Assembly (NCBI RefSeq): GCF_006542665.1
Contig: NZ_AP019735.1
Location: forward strand, 1,860,001-1,924,000
Origin: Alistipes communis
GTDB taxonomy: Bacteria > Bacteroidota > Bacteroidia > Bacteroidales > Rikenellaceae
Reading direction: 5' to 3'
Length of the DNA stretch: 64,000 nt
A model generated the notes under the pieces. That model did not search any database, had not been told where the DNA came from, and saw nothing but the letters and a program-made list of their open reading frames with translations. The position numbers and the translations under genes were made by a program. Below are positions 16,564-27,067 of the stretch, piece after piece; the first letter of the stretch is position 1; each line of letters starts with the position of its first letter.

Positions 16564-17397
16564 TCATGTTGAGGGCCGGTCGTCCGCAGCCCGTTCGTAG
16601 GCGTCGATCATCGACGTGCGCGTATGGTTGACGATCCGTGCGCCGAGCGAGGCGGCATAGTCGCGCAGCACCTCGTGGCCGCGGAACAGCTCGGCCAGTT
16701 CGGCCATGTAGGAGGCCATCGTATAGGGGACGGGCGGGCAGGTGGCGTTGACATACATCGGATGGGCCTCGGCCGGACGGCCGTCGTCGTAGAAATGGCG
16801 GTCGATGCGGCACAGACGATTGCGCCGGTCGACCGTCAGCCCTTCGGTGAGCGTGTGGTCGACGCCGTAGAGATGCAGCGTGCGGTAGCCCAGCAACAGC
16901 CCGATGTACTCGCCGTGCTGGATCACCGTGCCGAAGTTGGCGCTTCCCAGCCCGTGGCGGTAGAGCCAGAACTCCAACCTCCGGAAACCGCGGTAAGGCT
17001 GCGTGTGGAAGGGCACGATGCGGATGCGTCCGTTGGGCAGCGCGGCGTGGTAATCGAACCGTTCGGGATTGTAATACTGCACGTAGAGCGTCATGGGCCA
17101 TGTCACTTTGCGCGCGAGTGTGCGGTAGAGTGCTGCCACGCGGTCGCGTTGCGCGCTTGCGCGGAAGAACTGCGGATCGGAGAGGACGTAGTAGGCCGGC
17201 CGCAGACGCTCGAAAGCTTCGTGTTCGGCGAAGTAGTTCACCGCCAGAAAATCGCAGCCCGCGCGCGCTCCGGCCAGCAGGCGCGGCAGTTCGTCCGCCA
17301 GCGACGGGCCGTTGGCCAGCAGTGCCAGTTCGTCGGAGAGGGCGCCCTCCGTACGTCCGGCGCGTCCCACGTAGTTGCGGAAGTTCTCCTTGACGGC
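16564..17397 (-). CDS. Putative glycosyltransferase-like protein (DUF115/GT42-like)
   Basis: 277 residues from ATG 17397; a longer frame reaches 17535 but would begin upstream of the promoter at 17491-17521. The best recognisable part is LALLANGPSLADELP, the NGPSL phosphate/nucleotide loop of DUF115 and GT42 sialyltransferase-like proteins, followed by FLAVNYFA and PAYYVLSDPQFF. Downstream, LHLYGVDHTLTEGL and RIDRHFYDD fit the same fold. The acceptor and sugar are unknown. It is divergent from a GT2 glycosyltransferase, which supports a role in surface glycan assembly (inference). Confidence 0.55.
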   Translation of the reverse strand, partial: AVKENFRNYVGRAGRTEGALSDELALLANGPSLADELPRLLAGARAGCDFLAVNYFAEHEAFERLRPAYYVLSDPQFFRASAQRDRVAALYRTLARKVTWPMTLYVQYYNPERFDYHAALPNGRIRIVPFHTQPYRGFRRLEFWLYRHGLGSANFGTVIQHGEYIGLLLGYRTLHLYGVDHTLTEGLTVDRRNRLCRIDRHFYDDGRPAEAHPMYVNATCPPVPYTMASYMAELAELFRGHEVLRDYAASLGARIVNHTRTSMIDAYERAADDRPST

Positions 17398-17487
17398 CAT
17401 CACCGCGAAGTACCAGAGCGTCGAGACGCCGTTGTGCAGAAATCCGGTTATTTTTTGGGAAAGTCGCACCGCATTGGATTTTGATTG

Positions 17488-17518
17488 TTGCAAAGCTACC
17501 GAAAGTTCGCTACATTTG
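17488..17518 (+). promoter_or_regulatory. Promoter of the GT2 gene
   Basis: TTG (17488-17490), 20-bp spacer, TACATTTG (17511-17518). The ATG at 17526 is 8 bp past the box, so the message is almost leaderless. Confidence 0.75.
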
Positions 17519-17521
17519 CAA
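17491..17521 (-). promoter_or_regulatory. Promoter of the DUF115-like gene, overlapping the opposite one
   Basis: On the minus strand TTG (17521-17519), 20-bp spacer, TAGCTTTG (17498-17491). It occupies the same 34 bp as the plus-strand promoter, so the two cannot be bound by polymerase at once. Confidence 0.75.
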
Positions 17522-17525
17522 GGAT

Positions 17526-18497
17526 ATGGAAGCAAACCCGCGACATGTGCCCGACCTCTCGGTGCTCGTTCCCGTCTACGGAGTGGAGCGCTATATCGCC
17601 GACTGCGCCCGTTCGTTGTTCGCGCAGCGCGACGTCGACGCGGAGTTCGTCTTCGTCGACGATGCTTCGCCCGACGGCAGCGTCGATCGTCTGCGCGAAG
17701 TCATGGCCGAATATCCCGCCGTCGGGGAACGGGTACGCATCCTGCGGCACGCGCACAACCGGGGAGTAGGCGCCGCACGGCGCACGGCGATCGAGGCCGC
17801 GCGCGGCACCTACATCTGCTTCGTCGATTCGGACGACGTGCTGAGCGACGACCGTGCGCTGGCGCAACTGTCGGAGGAGGCGCGTCGCACCGACGCCGAC
17901 CTGATCTTCGGCGGCTACTGCGAGGTGTCGCCTGCGGGCCGCCGGCGGATTCACACGCCTCGGCCCGACCGCGACCGCGTGCTGCGCAGCCTGCTCCGAC
18001 AGGATTACCGCACGTCCAACCGCCTCTGGGGTATCCTCATCCGCCGTGCGCTCCACACGCGCTACGGCGTGTGGCCTGCCGCGGGGCTGAACTTCGCCGA
18101 GGACTACGTCCTGCTGTCGCAGCTCGTCTATCGTGCGGCGCGCATCGCGGCGGTCGACCGTCCCTTCTACGCCTACCGCACCGCCAACGCAGGCTCCTGC
18201 ATGAACACGCTTACGCGCCGTTCGGCCGACGCCTACGTCGAGGCCAACCGCGTCGTGACCGATTTTTTCCGCGCGCAGCCCGATTTCGAGCGCTGGCGCC
18301 CGGCACTGACGCTCGGCAAGCTGAACGTCGCCAAGTGGATTCTCATGCGCGGGTTTTCGCCGTCGGACTACCGTATGCGGCTTTTCACATCGGACGACGC
18401 TCCGATCGGCCTTGCGCAGCGGCTCTACGCCGCTGCGCTGCGCACCGAACGGCTGCCGCTGGTGCGTGCCGTTGCGGCGGCGGTCAACGCCCTCTGA
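17526..18497 (+). CDS. Glycosyltransferase family 2
   Basis: 323 residues with the GT-A opening LSVLVPVYGVERYIADCARSLFAQ, then EFVFVDDASPDGS, and the metal/nucleotide-binding FVDSDD at about residue 100. It should transfer a sugar from a nucleotide sugar to a surface polysaccharide or lipid acceptor; the sugar is not predictable. No membrane span. ATG 17526 is fixed by the promoter, since transcription would start at or just before it. A terminator follows. Confidence 0.9.
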   Translation: MEANPRHVPDLSVLVPVYGVERYIADCARSLFAQRDVDAEFVFVDDASPDGSVDRLREVMAEYPAVGERVRILRHAHNRGVGAARRTAIEAARGTYICFVDSDDVLSDDRALAQLSEEARRTDADLIFGGYCEVSPAGRRRIHTPRPDRDRVLRSLLRQDYRTSNRLWGILIRRALHTRYGVWPAAGLNFAEDYVLLSQLVYRAARIAAVDRPFYAYRTANAGSCMNTLTRRSADAYVEANRVVTDFFRAQPDFERWRPALTLGKLNVAKWILMRGFSPSDYRMRLFTSDDAPIGLAQRLYAAALRTERLPLVRAVAAAVNAL

Positions 18498-18502
18498 AAA
18501 CG

Positions 18503-18538
18503 AAACCGGAGACCTCAGCCAGAGGTCTCCGGTTTTTC
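18503..18538. terminator. Bidirectional terminator
   Basis: 14-bp arms AAACCGGAGACCTC / GAGGTCTCCGGTTT, loop AGCCA, then TT. It serves the GT2 gene and the convergent alcohol dehydrogenase. Confidence 0.85.
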
Positions 18539-18557
18539 ATGCGATTTCCGACCGTTG

Positions 18558-19700
18558 TCAACGACACGCTTCGAGGATGCGGCGCGCCATGGCGCCGTCG
18601 ACGTTGCGGGCCTCGCCGTAACGGGCGCCCCGCGCGTCGAACCGCCGTTCGATCTCGGCGATCGTCTCTTCGCCGATCCCCTCCTCCGACAGACGGGTGG
18701 AGAGCCCCAGCGAACGGAAGAATCCTTCGGTGCGTTCGATCGCCAGCCGGATGCGCTCGTCGCGCTCGCCGGTCGTGATGCCCCACACGCGCTCGCCGTA
18801 TTGAAGCAGTTTGTCGCCCTTCTGCGCGCTCAGCACGCGCAGCGTACCCGGCAGTACGATTGCCAGCGTCGCCCCGTGCGTCAGTCCGTGCAGCGCCGTC
18901 AGTTCGTGGCCGATCATGTGGGTCGCCCAGTCCTGAGCGACGCCCATCGCGATGAAGCCGTTGAGTCCCATCGTCGCCGAGAGCATGAAATCGGCCATCA
19001 GGTCGTAGTCGTGCTGGTTCTTGCGGATTTCGGGTGCGATCTCGACGAGCGTCTGCAAAATGCCTTCGGCCCAACGATCCATCACCCGCGATTGCCCCGC
19101 GACGGTCATATACTGCTCCATGACGTGCACGAAGGTATCGGCCAGTCCGCAGGCCACCTGCCGCTGGGGCAGCGTGAAGGTCTTTTCGGGATCGAGTATC
19201 GAAAAGAGCGGGTAGTTGCCGTAGAAAGGATATTTCTCCTTCGTCTCGCGGCGCGAGATGACGGCGCCGTTGTTCATCTCCGAGCCTGTGGCCGGGATCG
19301 TCAGCACCGTACCCAGCGGTACGGTGCGCTGCGAAGCGCCCTTGCGCACCAGTTCCCATGCATCGCCGTCGTAGAGCAGTCCTGCCGCGATGAGTTTCGT
19401 GCCGTCGATGACCGAACCGCCGCCCACGGCCAGCAGGAAATCGACTTCGCGCTCCTTGCCCAGTGCGATCGCCTCGCGCAGCGTCTCGATCGACGGGTTG
19501 GGTTCGATGCCCCAGAACTCGACCGTGTCGCGGCCCGCGAGGGCGGCGCACACCTCGTCGTAGACGCCGTTGCGCCGGACCGAGCCGCCGCCGAAAGTCA
19601 CCATCACGCGCTTGCCGGCTGGAATCAACTCGCCGAGCCGGGCGATCATCCCCTTGCCGAAGACCAGCTTCGTGGGGTTCTGAAAAATGAAATTCTCCAT
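18558..19700 (-). CDS. Iron-containing alcohol dehydrogenase (YqhD/BdhA type)
   Basis: 380 residues. Opens FQNPTKLVFGKGMIARLGELIP, typical of the NAD(P)H-dependent YqhD/butanol dehydrogenase subgroup, with nucleotide motif FGGGSVRRNGVYDEV and VGGGSVIDGTKLIAAG. Metal ligands are expected in CGLADTFVHVMEQYM, ATHMIGHELTALHGLTHG. Likely reduces aldehydes in the cytoplasm. It lies 85 bp downstream of the phosphoesterase on the same strand, so readthrough is possible; no good promoter is visible in the gap. Confidence 0.92.
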   Translation of the reverse strand: MENFIFQNPTKLVFGKGMIARLGELIPAGKRVMVTFGGGSVRRNGVYDEVCAALAGRDTVEFWGIEPNPSIETLREAIALGKEREVDFLLAVGGGSVIDGTKLIAAGLLYDGDAWELVRKGASQRTVPLGTVLTIPATGSEMNNGAVISRRETKEKYPFYGNYPLFSILDPEKTFTLPQRQVACGLADTFVHVMEQYMTVAGQSRVMDRWAEGILQTLVEIAPEIRKNQHDYDLMADFMLSATMGLNGFIAMGVAQDWATHMIGHELTALHGLTHGATLAIVLPGTLRVLSAQKGDKLLQYGERVWGITTGERDERIRLAIERTEGFFRSLGLSTRLSEEGIGEETIAEIERRFDARGARYGEARNVDGAMARRILEACR

Positions 19701-19785
19701 AATTTTTTATATCGTCGTTTCACATGCCTCTGCACGGATCGTGCAAACGCCGCGATCCTGAAACGGATTCATCCGTCCCTGCCGC

Positions 19786-21465
19786 CTATTTCATCTGCGG
19801 GCCGAACGCCTTGGGACGTACCATCGTCTCGCGGTAGACCTTGCCGAAGGAGTCGGTCACCTCGATTTCGAGCGTCGTCGCAGGCCCCGAAGCGTCGACC
19901 GTGAAGAGCGTATGCTGCTTGCCGCGCTTGCCGTAGTCGACGGGGTACTTGCCCTTCCATACCGACTGCGGGATGTCGTACGAGATGACGTAGAGCGGAT
20001 CTTCGGTCTGCTCGCGCCGCACGGGCAGTTCGCGCCCGTTTTCGGTTACGCGGATCTTCCATGCGGGTTCCCAGCACCAGACGTTGATGAAGACGCGGTT
20101 GCCGCCCGCCTCCTCGCGGAAGTCGTGCCGCTCGGGGTAGTGAGCGAGGAACTCGGCCACATCCTCCGACGCGGTGTAATAACGCGCCACCTCGTTCATG
20201 TCGTATGCGCGGAACTGCTTGTCGCCGTCCTCGATGCTGCGGTAGGTCCACTGCATCCGCTTGCCGTCGATCGTGAAGATCGCATAGCCGTTCGGCCCGG
20301 CATCCGGTCCCAGCATCTGGAAGTGGTTGGCTCCCGTGCGCCACCATGAACCGCACACGGCGCCTATGTTGTGCTCGATCAGGCGGTCGTCTACGCGCGC
20401 CAGCAGATTTTTGTGGATGTGCCCCGACACGTAGTGCACCTCCTCGAATCCGTCGAAACAGGCTTTCAGTTCGGCGCTGTAAGCCGGATCGCTCAGACCG
20501 GCTGTCACCTTGTCGTTGAACTTGTTGTAACGGTAGGTCGCGGCGTGCATCGCCACTACGACGGGCGCCGACTTGTCCTCGACCGTCGCCAGATCGCGCC
20601 GCAGCCAGTCGAGTTGGAGGGAATCCACGCGGCGGACGTAGTCGCGTTTGCCGGCGATCCCGTCTTTGCTGTTCTTCTTGGGCGAGTTGACATAGATCAG
20701 GTTGTCGAGTACGACGTAGTGTACCTTGCCGATGTTGAACGAGTAGTAGCGCGGCCCGATGATGCGGCGGTAGGGCGCCGAAGCCGCCCAGTCGACCGAG
20801 TCGGAGTGGATCGTCGCACCGTCGTTGTCGTGGTTGCCCATCGCGCAGAACATCTGCGCGGGGTAGCCCACGATATTCATGGTGCGGCGGAAGTCTTTGA
20901 GCGAATAGCGGTTGGTGTACCAGTAGCCGTCCCACGCCGAATCGCCCATGTTGAGCGAGTAGACGGGCGTGTCGCCGAAACTCTCCGCCACGGCGCGGAC
21001 GTCGGGGATGAAGCGGGTGCAGAACTGTTCGATGTCGCTGTTCTGGTTCGAGAGGTGGATGTCGGTCACGGCCAGCATCACATGGCGGTCGTTGTCGACC
21101 TTCGTCAGGGCGAAATCATGCCGTTCGACCTCCTTCGCAGGTGCTTCGAGCGCAGCCCAGAAGCGGGGGAACACCCCGTCGGCCGAGACCTCGTATCCCG
21201 ACGGAATCGTGATGAAGACCGAGCCGCTGCGCTTGTCGGTCGGCAGCCAGTAACGGCCTTCGGCATCGGTGAATACGATCTCGGCGCCGTCCGATACGGC
21301 TACGCCGCGCAGCGGTTCGTCGCCGGCGTAAACGATGCCCTTGACCGTTGCGCCGGCCTTGTCGGCCACCTCGACAGCGGCCCAATCCCTGGCTGCGGCC
21401 GCGAAGGTCGTCAGCGACAGCGTAACCGCCAGCATGAGAGCGGTGAATCGTCTGAAAAGTTTCAT
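19786..21465 (-). CDS. Secreted calcineurin-like phosphoesterase
   Basis: 559 residues with signal peptide (MKLFRRFTALMLAVTLSLTTFAAAA). Order: an N-terminal beta-sandwich (about 35-115, VKGIVYAGDEPLRGVAVSDG), the metallophosphoesterase core with VTDIHLS, NMGDSAWD, GNHDND, VVVAMHA and VSGHIHKN (the dimetal ligands), then a C-terminal beta domain (about 400-550). This three-part layout is common among Bacteroidetes periplasmic phosphoesterases of unknown substrate. Its promoter is part of a palindromic repeat at 21508-21564. Confidence 0.88.
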   Translation of the reverse strand: MKLFRRFTALMLAVTLSLTTFAAAARDWAAVEVADKAGATVKGIVYAGDEPLRGVAVSDGAEIVFTDAEGRYWLPTDKRSGSVFITIPSGYEVSADGVFPRFWAALEAPAKEVERHDFALTKVDNDRHVMLAVTDIHLSNQNSDIEQFCTRFIPDVRAVAESFGDTPVYSLNMGDSAWDGYWYTNRYSLKDFRRTMNIVGYPAQMFCAMGNHDNDGATIHSDSVDWAASAPYRRIIGPRYYSFNIGKVHYVVLDNLIYVNSPKKNSKDGIAGKRDYVRRVDSLQLDWLRRDLATVEDKSAPVVVAMHAATYRYNKFNDKVTAGLSDPAYSAELKACFDGFEEVHYVSGHIHKNLLARVDDRLIEHNIGAVCGSWWRTGANHFQMLGPDAGPNGYAIFTIDGKRMQWTYRSIEDGDKQFRAYDMNEVARYYTASEDVAEFLAHYPERHDFREEAGGNRVFINVWCWEPAWKIRVTENGRELPVRREQTEDPLYVISYDIPQSVWKGKYPVDYGKRGKQHTLFTVDASGPATTLEIEVTDSFGKVYRETMVRPKAFGPQMK

Positions 21466-21507
21466 TGTTCGATGAATCGTTTTGGGGAATAGTTTTATTT
21501 TGTCGGG

Positions 21508-21564
21508 TAAAGATACGAAAAGTCGGGCGCAGAAGCAAGCGTTAGCTTGATTTTGCCGAGACGG
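21508..21564 (-). repeat. Palindromic promoter-bearing repeat, copy 4
   Basis: Hairpin CAAGC-GTTA-GCTTG (21536-21549), then on the minus strand TTG, 20-bp spacer and TATCTTTA (21515-21508). It drives the phosphoesterase at 21465. Confidence 0.7.
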
Positions 21565-21581
21565 AGTATCTTCGGTGCAGC

Positions 21582-21629
21582 CAAAGAAAAAGAAAAATGC
21601 GGACGATTCCCGCAGGAATCGTCCGCATT
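21582..21629 (-). terminator. Terminator of clpB
   Basis: 15-bp perfect arms AATGCGGACGATTCC / GGAATCGTCCGCATT, loop CGCA, and a U-rich run on the minus strand. Confidence 0.9.
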
Positions 21630-21646
21630 CGTCACATACGGCAATC

Positions 21647-24247
<2,601 letters not shown>

Positions 24248-24285
24248 AGTCGTATCTTTTGTTTTTTGTTTCTGCCCTCTTCCAC

Positions 24286-24301
24286 GCAAAAGCCCTGCCA
24301 A
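24286..24301 (-). promoter_or_regulatory. Sigma-54-like promoter of clpB
   Basis: Minus-strand TTGGCAGGGCTTTTGC has the GG and GC of the -24/-12 elements at correct spacing and matches TTGGCA-n6-TTGC. It would start transcription near 24275, about 28 nt before the ATG. Confidence 0.6.
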
Positions 24302-24311
24302 CCCGCCGACG

Positions 24312-24326
24312 GCGACATTTTGTCGC
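24312..24326. promoter_or_regulatory. Palindrome upstream of clpB
   Basis: GCGACATTTTGTCGC, perfect 6-bp arms around TTT. A degenerate second copy (GCGTCATTTTGTCC) lies at 24396-24409. The groES region has TGTCATTTTGACA, so this is a plausible shared activator or repressor site. Confidence 0.6.
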
Positions 24327-24497
24327 ATCCGGCCGATAGAATGGCATCCCGAAAGGACACGATGTCACGCGTCGCCGCCGGTCGGCTGCCGCAGTGCGTC
24401 ATTTTGTCCGGCGGCCGCTATGGAGATACCGGTCTCAGATGCGTTGCATCGGCTATGAATGTTATTCGGATTTTCGCAGACCTTCGGCCCGCGACGA

Positions 24498-25145
24498 TTA
24501 TCTGTTCGGCAGTTTTGCGATCACCTCGGCCAGCGCGAAATCTTCGGGATAGTCGATGTCGATCCCCTCGATGCGGTCTACGACGGCGACGTAGGGGTGC
24601 CGGCCGATGCGCTGATGCAGGTCGCACCATATTTCGCGGCGGAAGATGAAGAACGCGCTGGTCTCGACGAAGACCGGTTCGATCTCCTGCGTACGGGGAA
24701 TCGCGTCGAGCGCATAGTTGAGCGGCTCGCCCCGGTACCAGGCGAAGGTCTGCATCCGCTCGGCGCTGAAAGCCGAATCGTAGCCCTCGTCGGTGACCTT
24801 GTGCAGGGCCGCCGCGATCGTCGCGGGGCGGATGAAGGGCGAAGTGGCGTGCGCCAGCAGGTAGACGTCGGCCACGACTTCGGCGGTGAAGGCGTCGTAG
24901 ATTTCGCGGCCGAGCGTCTCGTTGCGGTCGAGCCGCGGGCTGCGGCGCAGGAACCGCACGCCGTCGGGCAGGTAGGGGCGCACGGCCGGGTCGCTGCAAT
25001 AGACGTAAACCTCGTCGATCGCCTCGACTTCGAGCAGCGTGCGCAGGATGTGGCACAGCAGCGGTTCGCCGCCGAGCAGGCGGAGGTTTTTGCCTTCGAC
25101 GCGCTGGCTGTTGAGACGGATGGGAACGAATGCGACGACTTTCAT
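24498..25145 (-). CDS. Cytidylyltransferase of the CMP-sialic acid/CMP-Kdo synthetase type
   Basis: 215 residues. N-terminus VVAFVPIRLNSQRVEGKNLRLLGGEPLLCHI is the nucleotide-binding start of acylneuraminate/Kdo-type cytidylyltransferases (R...K...LGG.PL). Further motifs: YVYCSDPAV, LAHATSPFIRPATI and GIDIDYPEDFALAE, the latter typical of NeuA. It should activate an acidic sugar as a CMP-sugar for a surface glycan. It follows the LuxE-like gene by 13 bp, so one operon. Which sugar is activated cannot be told, and no sialic-acid synthase is nearby. Confidence 0.82.
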   Translation of the reverse strand: MKVVAFVPIRLNSQRVEGKNLRLLGGEPLLCHILRTLLEVEAIDEVYVYCSDPAVRPYLPDGVRFLRRSPRLDRNETLGREIYDAFTAEVVADVYLLAHATSPFIRPATIAAALHKVTDEGYDSAFSAERMQTFAWYRGEPLNYALDAIPRTQEIEPVFVETSAFFIFRREIWCDLHQRIGRHPYVAVVDRIEGIDIDYPEDFALAEVIAKLPNR

Positions 25146-25158
25146 ACGGATTTTACGG

Positions 25159-26124
25159 TTATTGTACCAACAGGTTGCAGCCCCGGATGTCGCTGTGGTC
25201 GATACGTCCTTCGATGCGGAACGATCCGTCGGCCGAGACGCGCCCCACGTCCTGCGTCTGAATGAAGGCGCATGAGAAACGGTTCGCCAGGTCGATGATG
25301 TCGACGCCGCCCCGCTGGTCGGGCAGCAGGCGGCAGAAGGGGTCGTTGACGTCGCGCACCGCGACGCGCATCCAGCCCGGCGTGCGGAAACGGCCGCCGC
25401 CGTCGGAGTAGGCCTGCGACGTGAGTTCGGCCATGCCGTATTCGGAGTGGACCCTGTCGACGCCGAACGCTTCGCACAGGATGCGGTGGAACTCCTCTTT
25501 GGGCAGCTCCTCGCGGCGGCCCTTCATGCCGCCGGTCTCCATGACGATCGTATCGCACAGCTTCGAGGCGTACCGTTCGGCCAGGTCCCACAACGCATAG
25601 CTCACGCCCAGCAGGATTTTCGGTTTCGGATCGGCTGCCATGTCCGCCAGCAGGCGTTCGTAGTCGTCGAGGTAGAACCCGCCCGAACCGCACCGTCCGA
25701 TCAGGCGGTCGACCATGTAGACCAGCGACGACCCTTCGCGTTGCAGGTAGTTGGGCAGCAGGCCATAGAGGCTCCACCGCGCCGGATTGCCGTAGAAACG
25801 TTCGAATGCTGCGGTGAACGCCGCCTCGTAGAGCGCCGTTGAGGCCATCATGTGATGCGACGCGACGCTCTGTCCCGTGTTGCTCGACGTGAAGACGATC
25901 TGCGGTTCCGTGTCGCCGCAGTAGACGTCGCGCCACTTGAAGAATTCGATCGGCAGCATCGGGATTTCGTCGACGCGCCGCACGGCCGCCGGATCGACGC
26001 CGATCTCGGCGAGGTATTCGCGGTAGACACCGCACCGCTCGGCCTGGAAGCGGAACAATTCGAGCGCCGCGCAGTCGAATGCCGCGGCGGAATCGATCGC
26101 CAGTATCTCTTCGAAGGGTCTCAT
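25159..26124 (-). CDS. LuxE-like acyl-protein synthetase family protein
   Basis: 321 residues. The adenylate-forming core shows IVFTSSNTGQSVASHH (the TSGTTG-like phosphate loop) and VHSEYGMAELTSQAYS (the YGMTE-like motif), as in LuxE and phenylacetate-CoA ligase relatives; C-terminal DIIDLANRFSCAFIQTQDVGRV fits the acceptor loop. It probably activates a carboxylate as an acyl-AMP; the acceptor is unknown. Co-transcribed with the cytidylyltransferase. The -7 box at 26131 puts the transcription start at the ATG, so the mRNA is probably leaderless. Confidence 0.8.
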   Translation of the reverse strand: MRPFEEILAIDSAAAFDCAALELFRFQAERCGVYREYLAEIGVDPAAVRRVDEIPMLPIEFFKWRDVYCGDTEPQIVFTSSNTGQSVASHHMMASTALYEAAFTAAFERFYGNPARWSLYGLLPNYLQREGSSLVYMVDRLIGRCGSGGFYLDDYERLLADMAADPKPKILLGVSYALWDLAERYASKLCDTIVMETGGMKGRREELPKEEFHRILCEAFGVDRVHSEYGMAELTSQAYSDGGGRFRTPGWMRVAVRDVNDPFCRLLPDQRGGVDIIDLANRFSCAFIQTQDVGRVSADGSFRIEGRIDHSDIRGCNLLVQ

Positions 26125-26130
26125 TCAGGG

Positions 26131-26138
26131 CAAAGGTA
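26131..26138 (-). promoter_or_regulatory. -7 box of the LuxE-like operon
   Basis: TACCTTTG on the minus strand, only 6 bp before the ATG (26124). Confidence 0.55.
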
Positions 26139-26240
26139 CATATTTATTCCCGATTCGGTATCCCATTTCGGGTGTGGATCGGCGTTTTTACCGTTTCGGC
26201 CGGAAGCCGCGGATGCCCCGGACACGTCGCGCTACCGGCC

Positions 26241-26294
26241 GGAAAATCCAAAACAACGACTTACCGAACGGGTGTGCCGTTCCGTAAGTCGTTG
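26241..26294 (-). terminator. Terminator of infC
   Basis: 18-bp arms CAACGACTTACCGAACGG / CCGTTCCGTAAGTCGTTG (one mismatch), loop GTGTG, and a U-rich stretch on the minus strand. Confidence 0.88.
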
Positions 26295-26336
26295 CCGGAG
26301 TCGGGTCGGACGGCCCGTATGCGCTCGTGTCCTGCG

Positions 26337-26960
26337 CTACTTCTTGGTGTTCTTGGGCGCGAGGATCATGTTCATCTTCTTGCCGTCGAGCTTGGGCATC
26401 ATCTCCACCTTGGCGAGCTCTTCGAGGTCGGTGGCGAAGCGCAGCAGCAGAATCTCGCCCTGCTCCTTGAAGACGATCGAACGGCCGCGGAAGAAGACGT
26501 AAGCCTTGACCTTGGCGCCCTCTTTCAGAAAGTTCTGAGCGTGTTTGAGCTTGAAGTTGTAGTCGTGATCGTCGGTCTGGGGGCCGAAACGGATCTCCTT
26601 GATGACCACCTTCACCTGCTTGGCCTTGATCTCCTTGGCCTTTTTCTTCTGCTGGTACAGGAACTTCTGGTAGTCTGCGATGCGGCAGACGGGGGGATCG
26701 GCCTTGGGCGAAATCTCGATCAGGTCGAGTTCCATCTCGTCGGCCATGCGCAATGCATCGCGGGTGGGCATGACGATCGGTTGCTCGATGTTGTCGCCCA
26801 CCAAACGCACCTGCGGTGCCGTGATCTCGTGGTTGATGCGATGGGGATTCTCCTTCTGCGGCGGACGGCGCAGACCGCGCGGCCCCGAAGGACGATTCCC
26901 GTTCCCTTGATTATTCCCCGAGCCAGCGGGTCTCGGAGTGAATGGACGTGTCGTGTTTAT
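26337..26960 (-). CDS. infC: Translation initiation factor IF-3, AUA start
   Basis: 207 residues if begun at the ATA codon 26960-26958. IF-3 binds the 30S subunit and checks start codon choice. The conserved N-domain opening RINHEITAPQVRLVGDNIEQPI lies upstream of any ATG or GTG usable as a start: the GTG at 26810 would cut it in half. Going upstream in frame, the ATA follows an AGGAGG (26974-26969) by 8 nt. The new N-terminus is a 32-residue Asn/Gly/Arg/Pro-rich tail. infC is known for non-canonical starts (AUU in E. coli) that permit self-control. rpmI and rplT, its usual partners, do not follow. Confidence 0.92.
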   Translation of the reverse strand: MNTTRPFTPRPAGSGNNQGNGNRPSGPRGLRRPPQKENPHRINHEITAPQVRLVGDNIEQPIVMPTRDALRMADEMELDLIEISPKADPPVCRIADYQKFLYQQKKKAKEIKAKQVKVVIKEIRFGPQTDDHDYNFKLKHAQNFLKEGAKVKAYVFFRGRSIVFKEQGEILLLRFATDLEELAKVEMMPKLDGKKMNMILAPKNTKK

Positions 26961-26968
26961 AGCAGTGT

Positions 26969-26974
26969 CCTCCT
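26969..26974 (-). promoter_or_regulatory. Shine-Dalgarno of infC
   Basis: Perfect AGGAGG, 8 nt before ATA. Such a strong site is unusual in this phylum and decides the start. Confidence 0.8.
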
Positions 26975-27005
26975 AATTTGGTTAATAAAAGTTCTTTTCA
27001 ACGGT

Positions 27006-27065
27006 CGTTTTCCCGCCTCGGCGGAGTTCGCGCAAACGCGGCTCTGCCGAGGCTCGGCGAAAACG
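27006..27065 (-). repeat. Stem-loop in the thrS-infC gap
   Basis: Nested arms: CGTTTTC / GAAAACG, GCCTCGGC / GCCGAGGC, GAG / CTC, CGCG / CGCG. The outer CGTTTTC arms recall the elements at 4843 and 12640. No U tract follows, so an mRNA structure between cistrons is more likely than a terminator. Confidence 0.6.
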
Positions 27066-27067
27066 GT

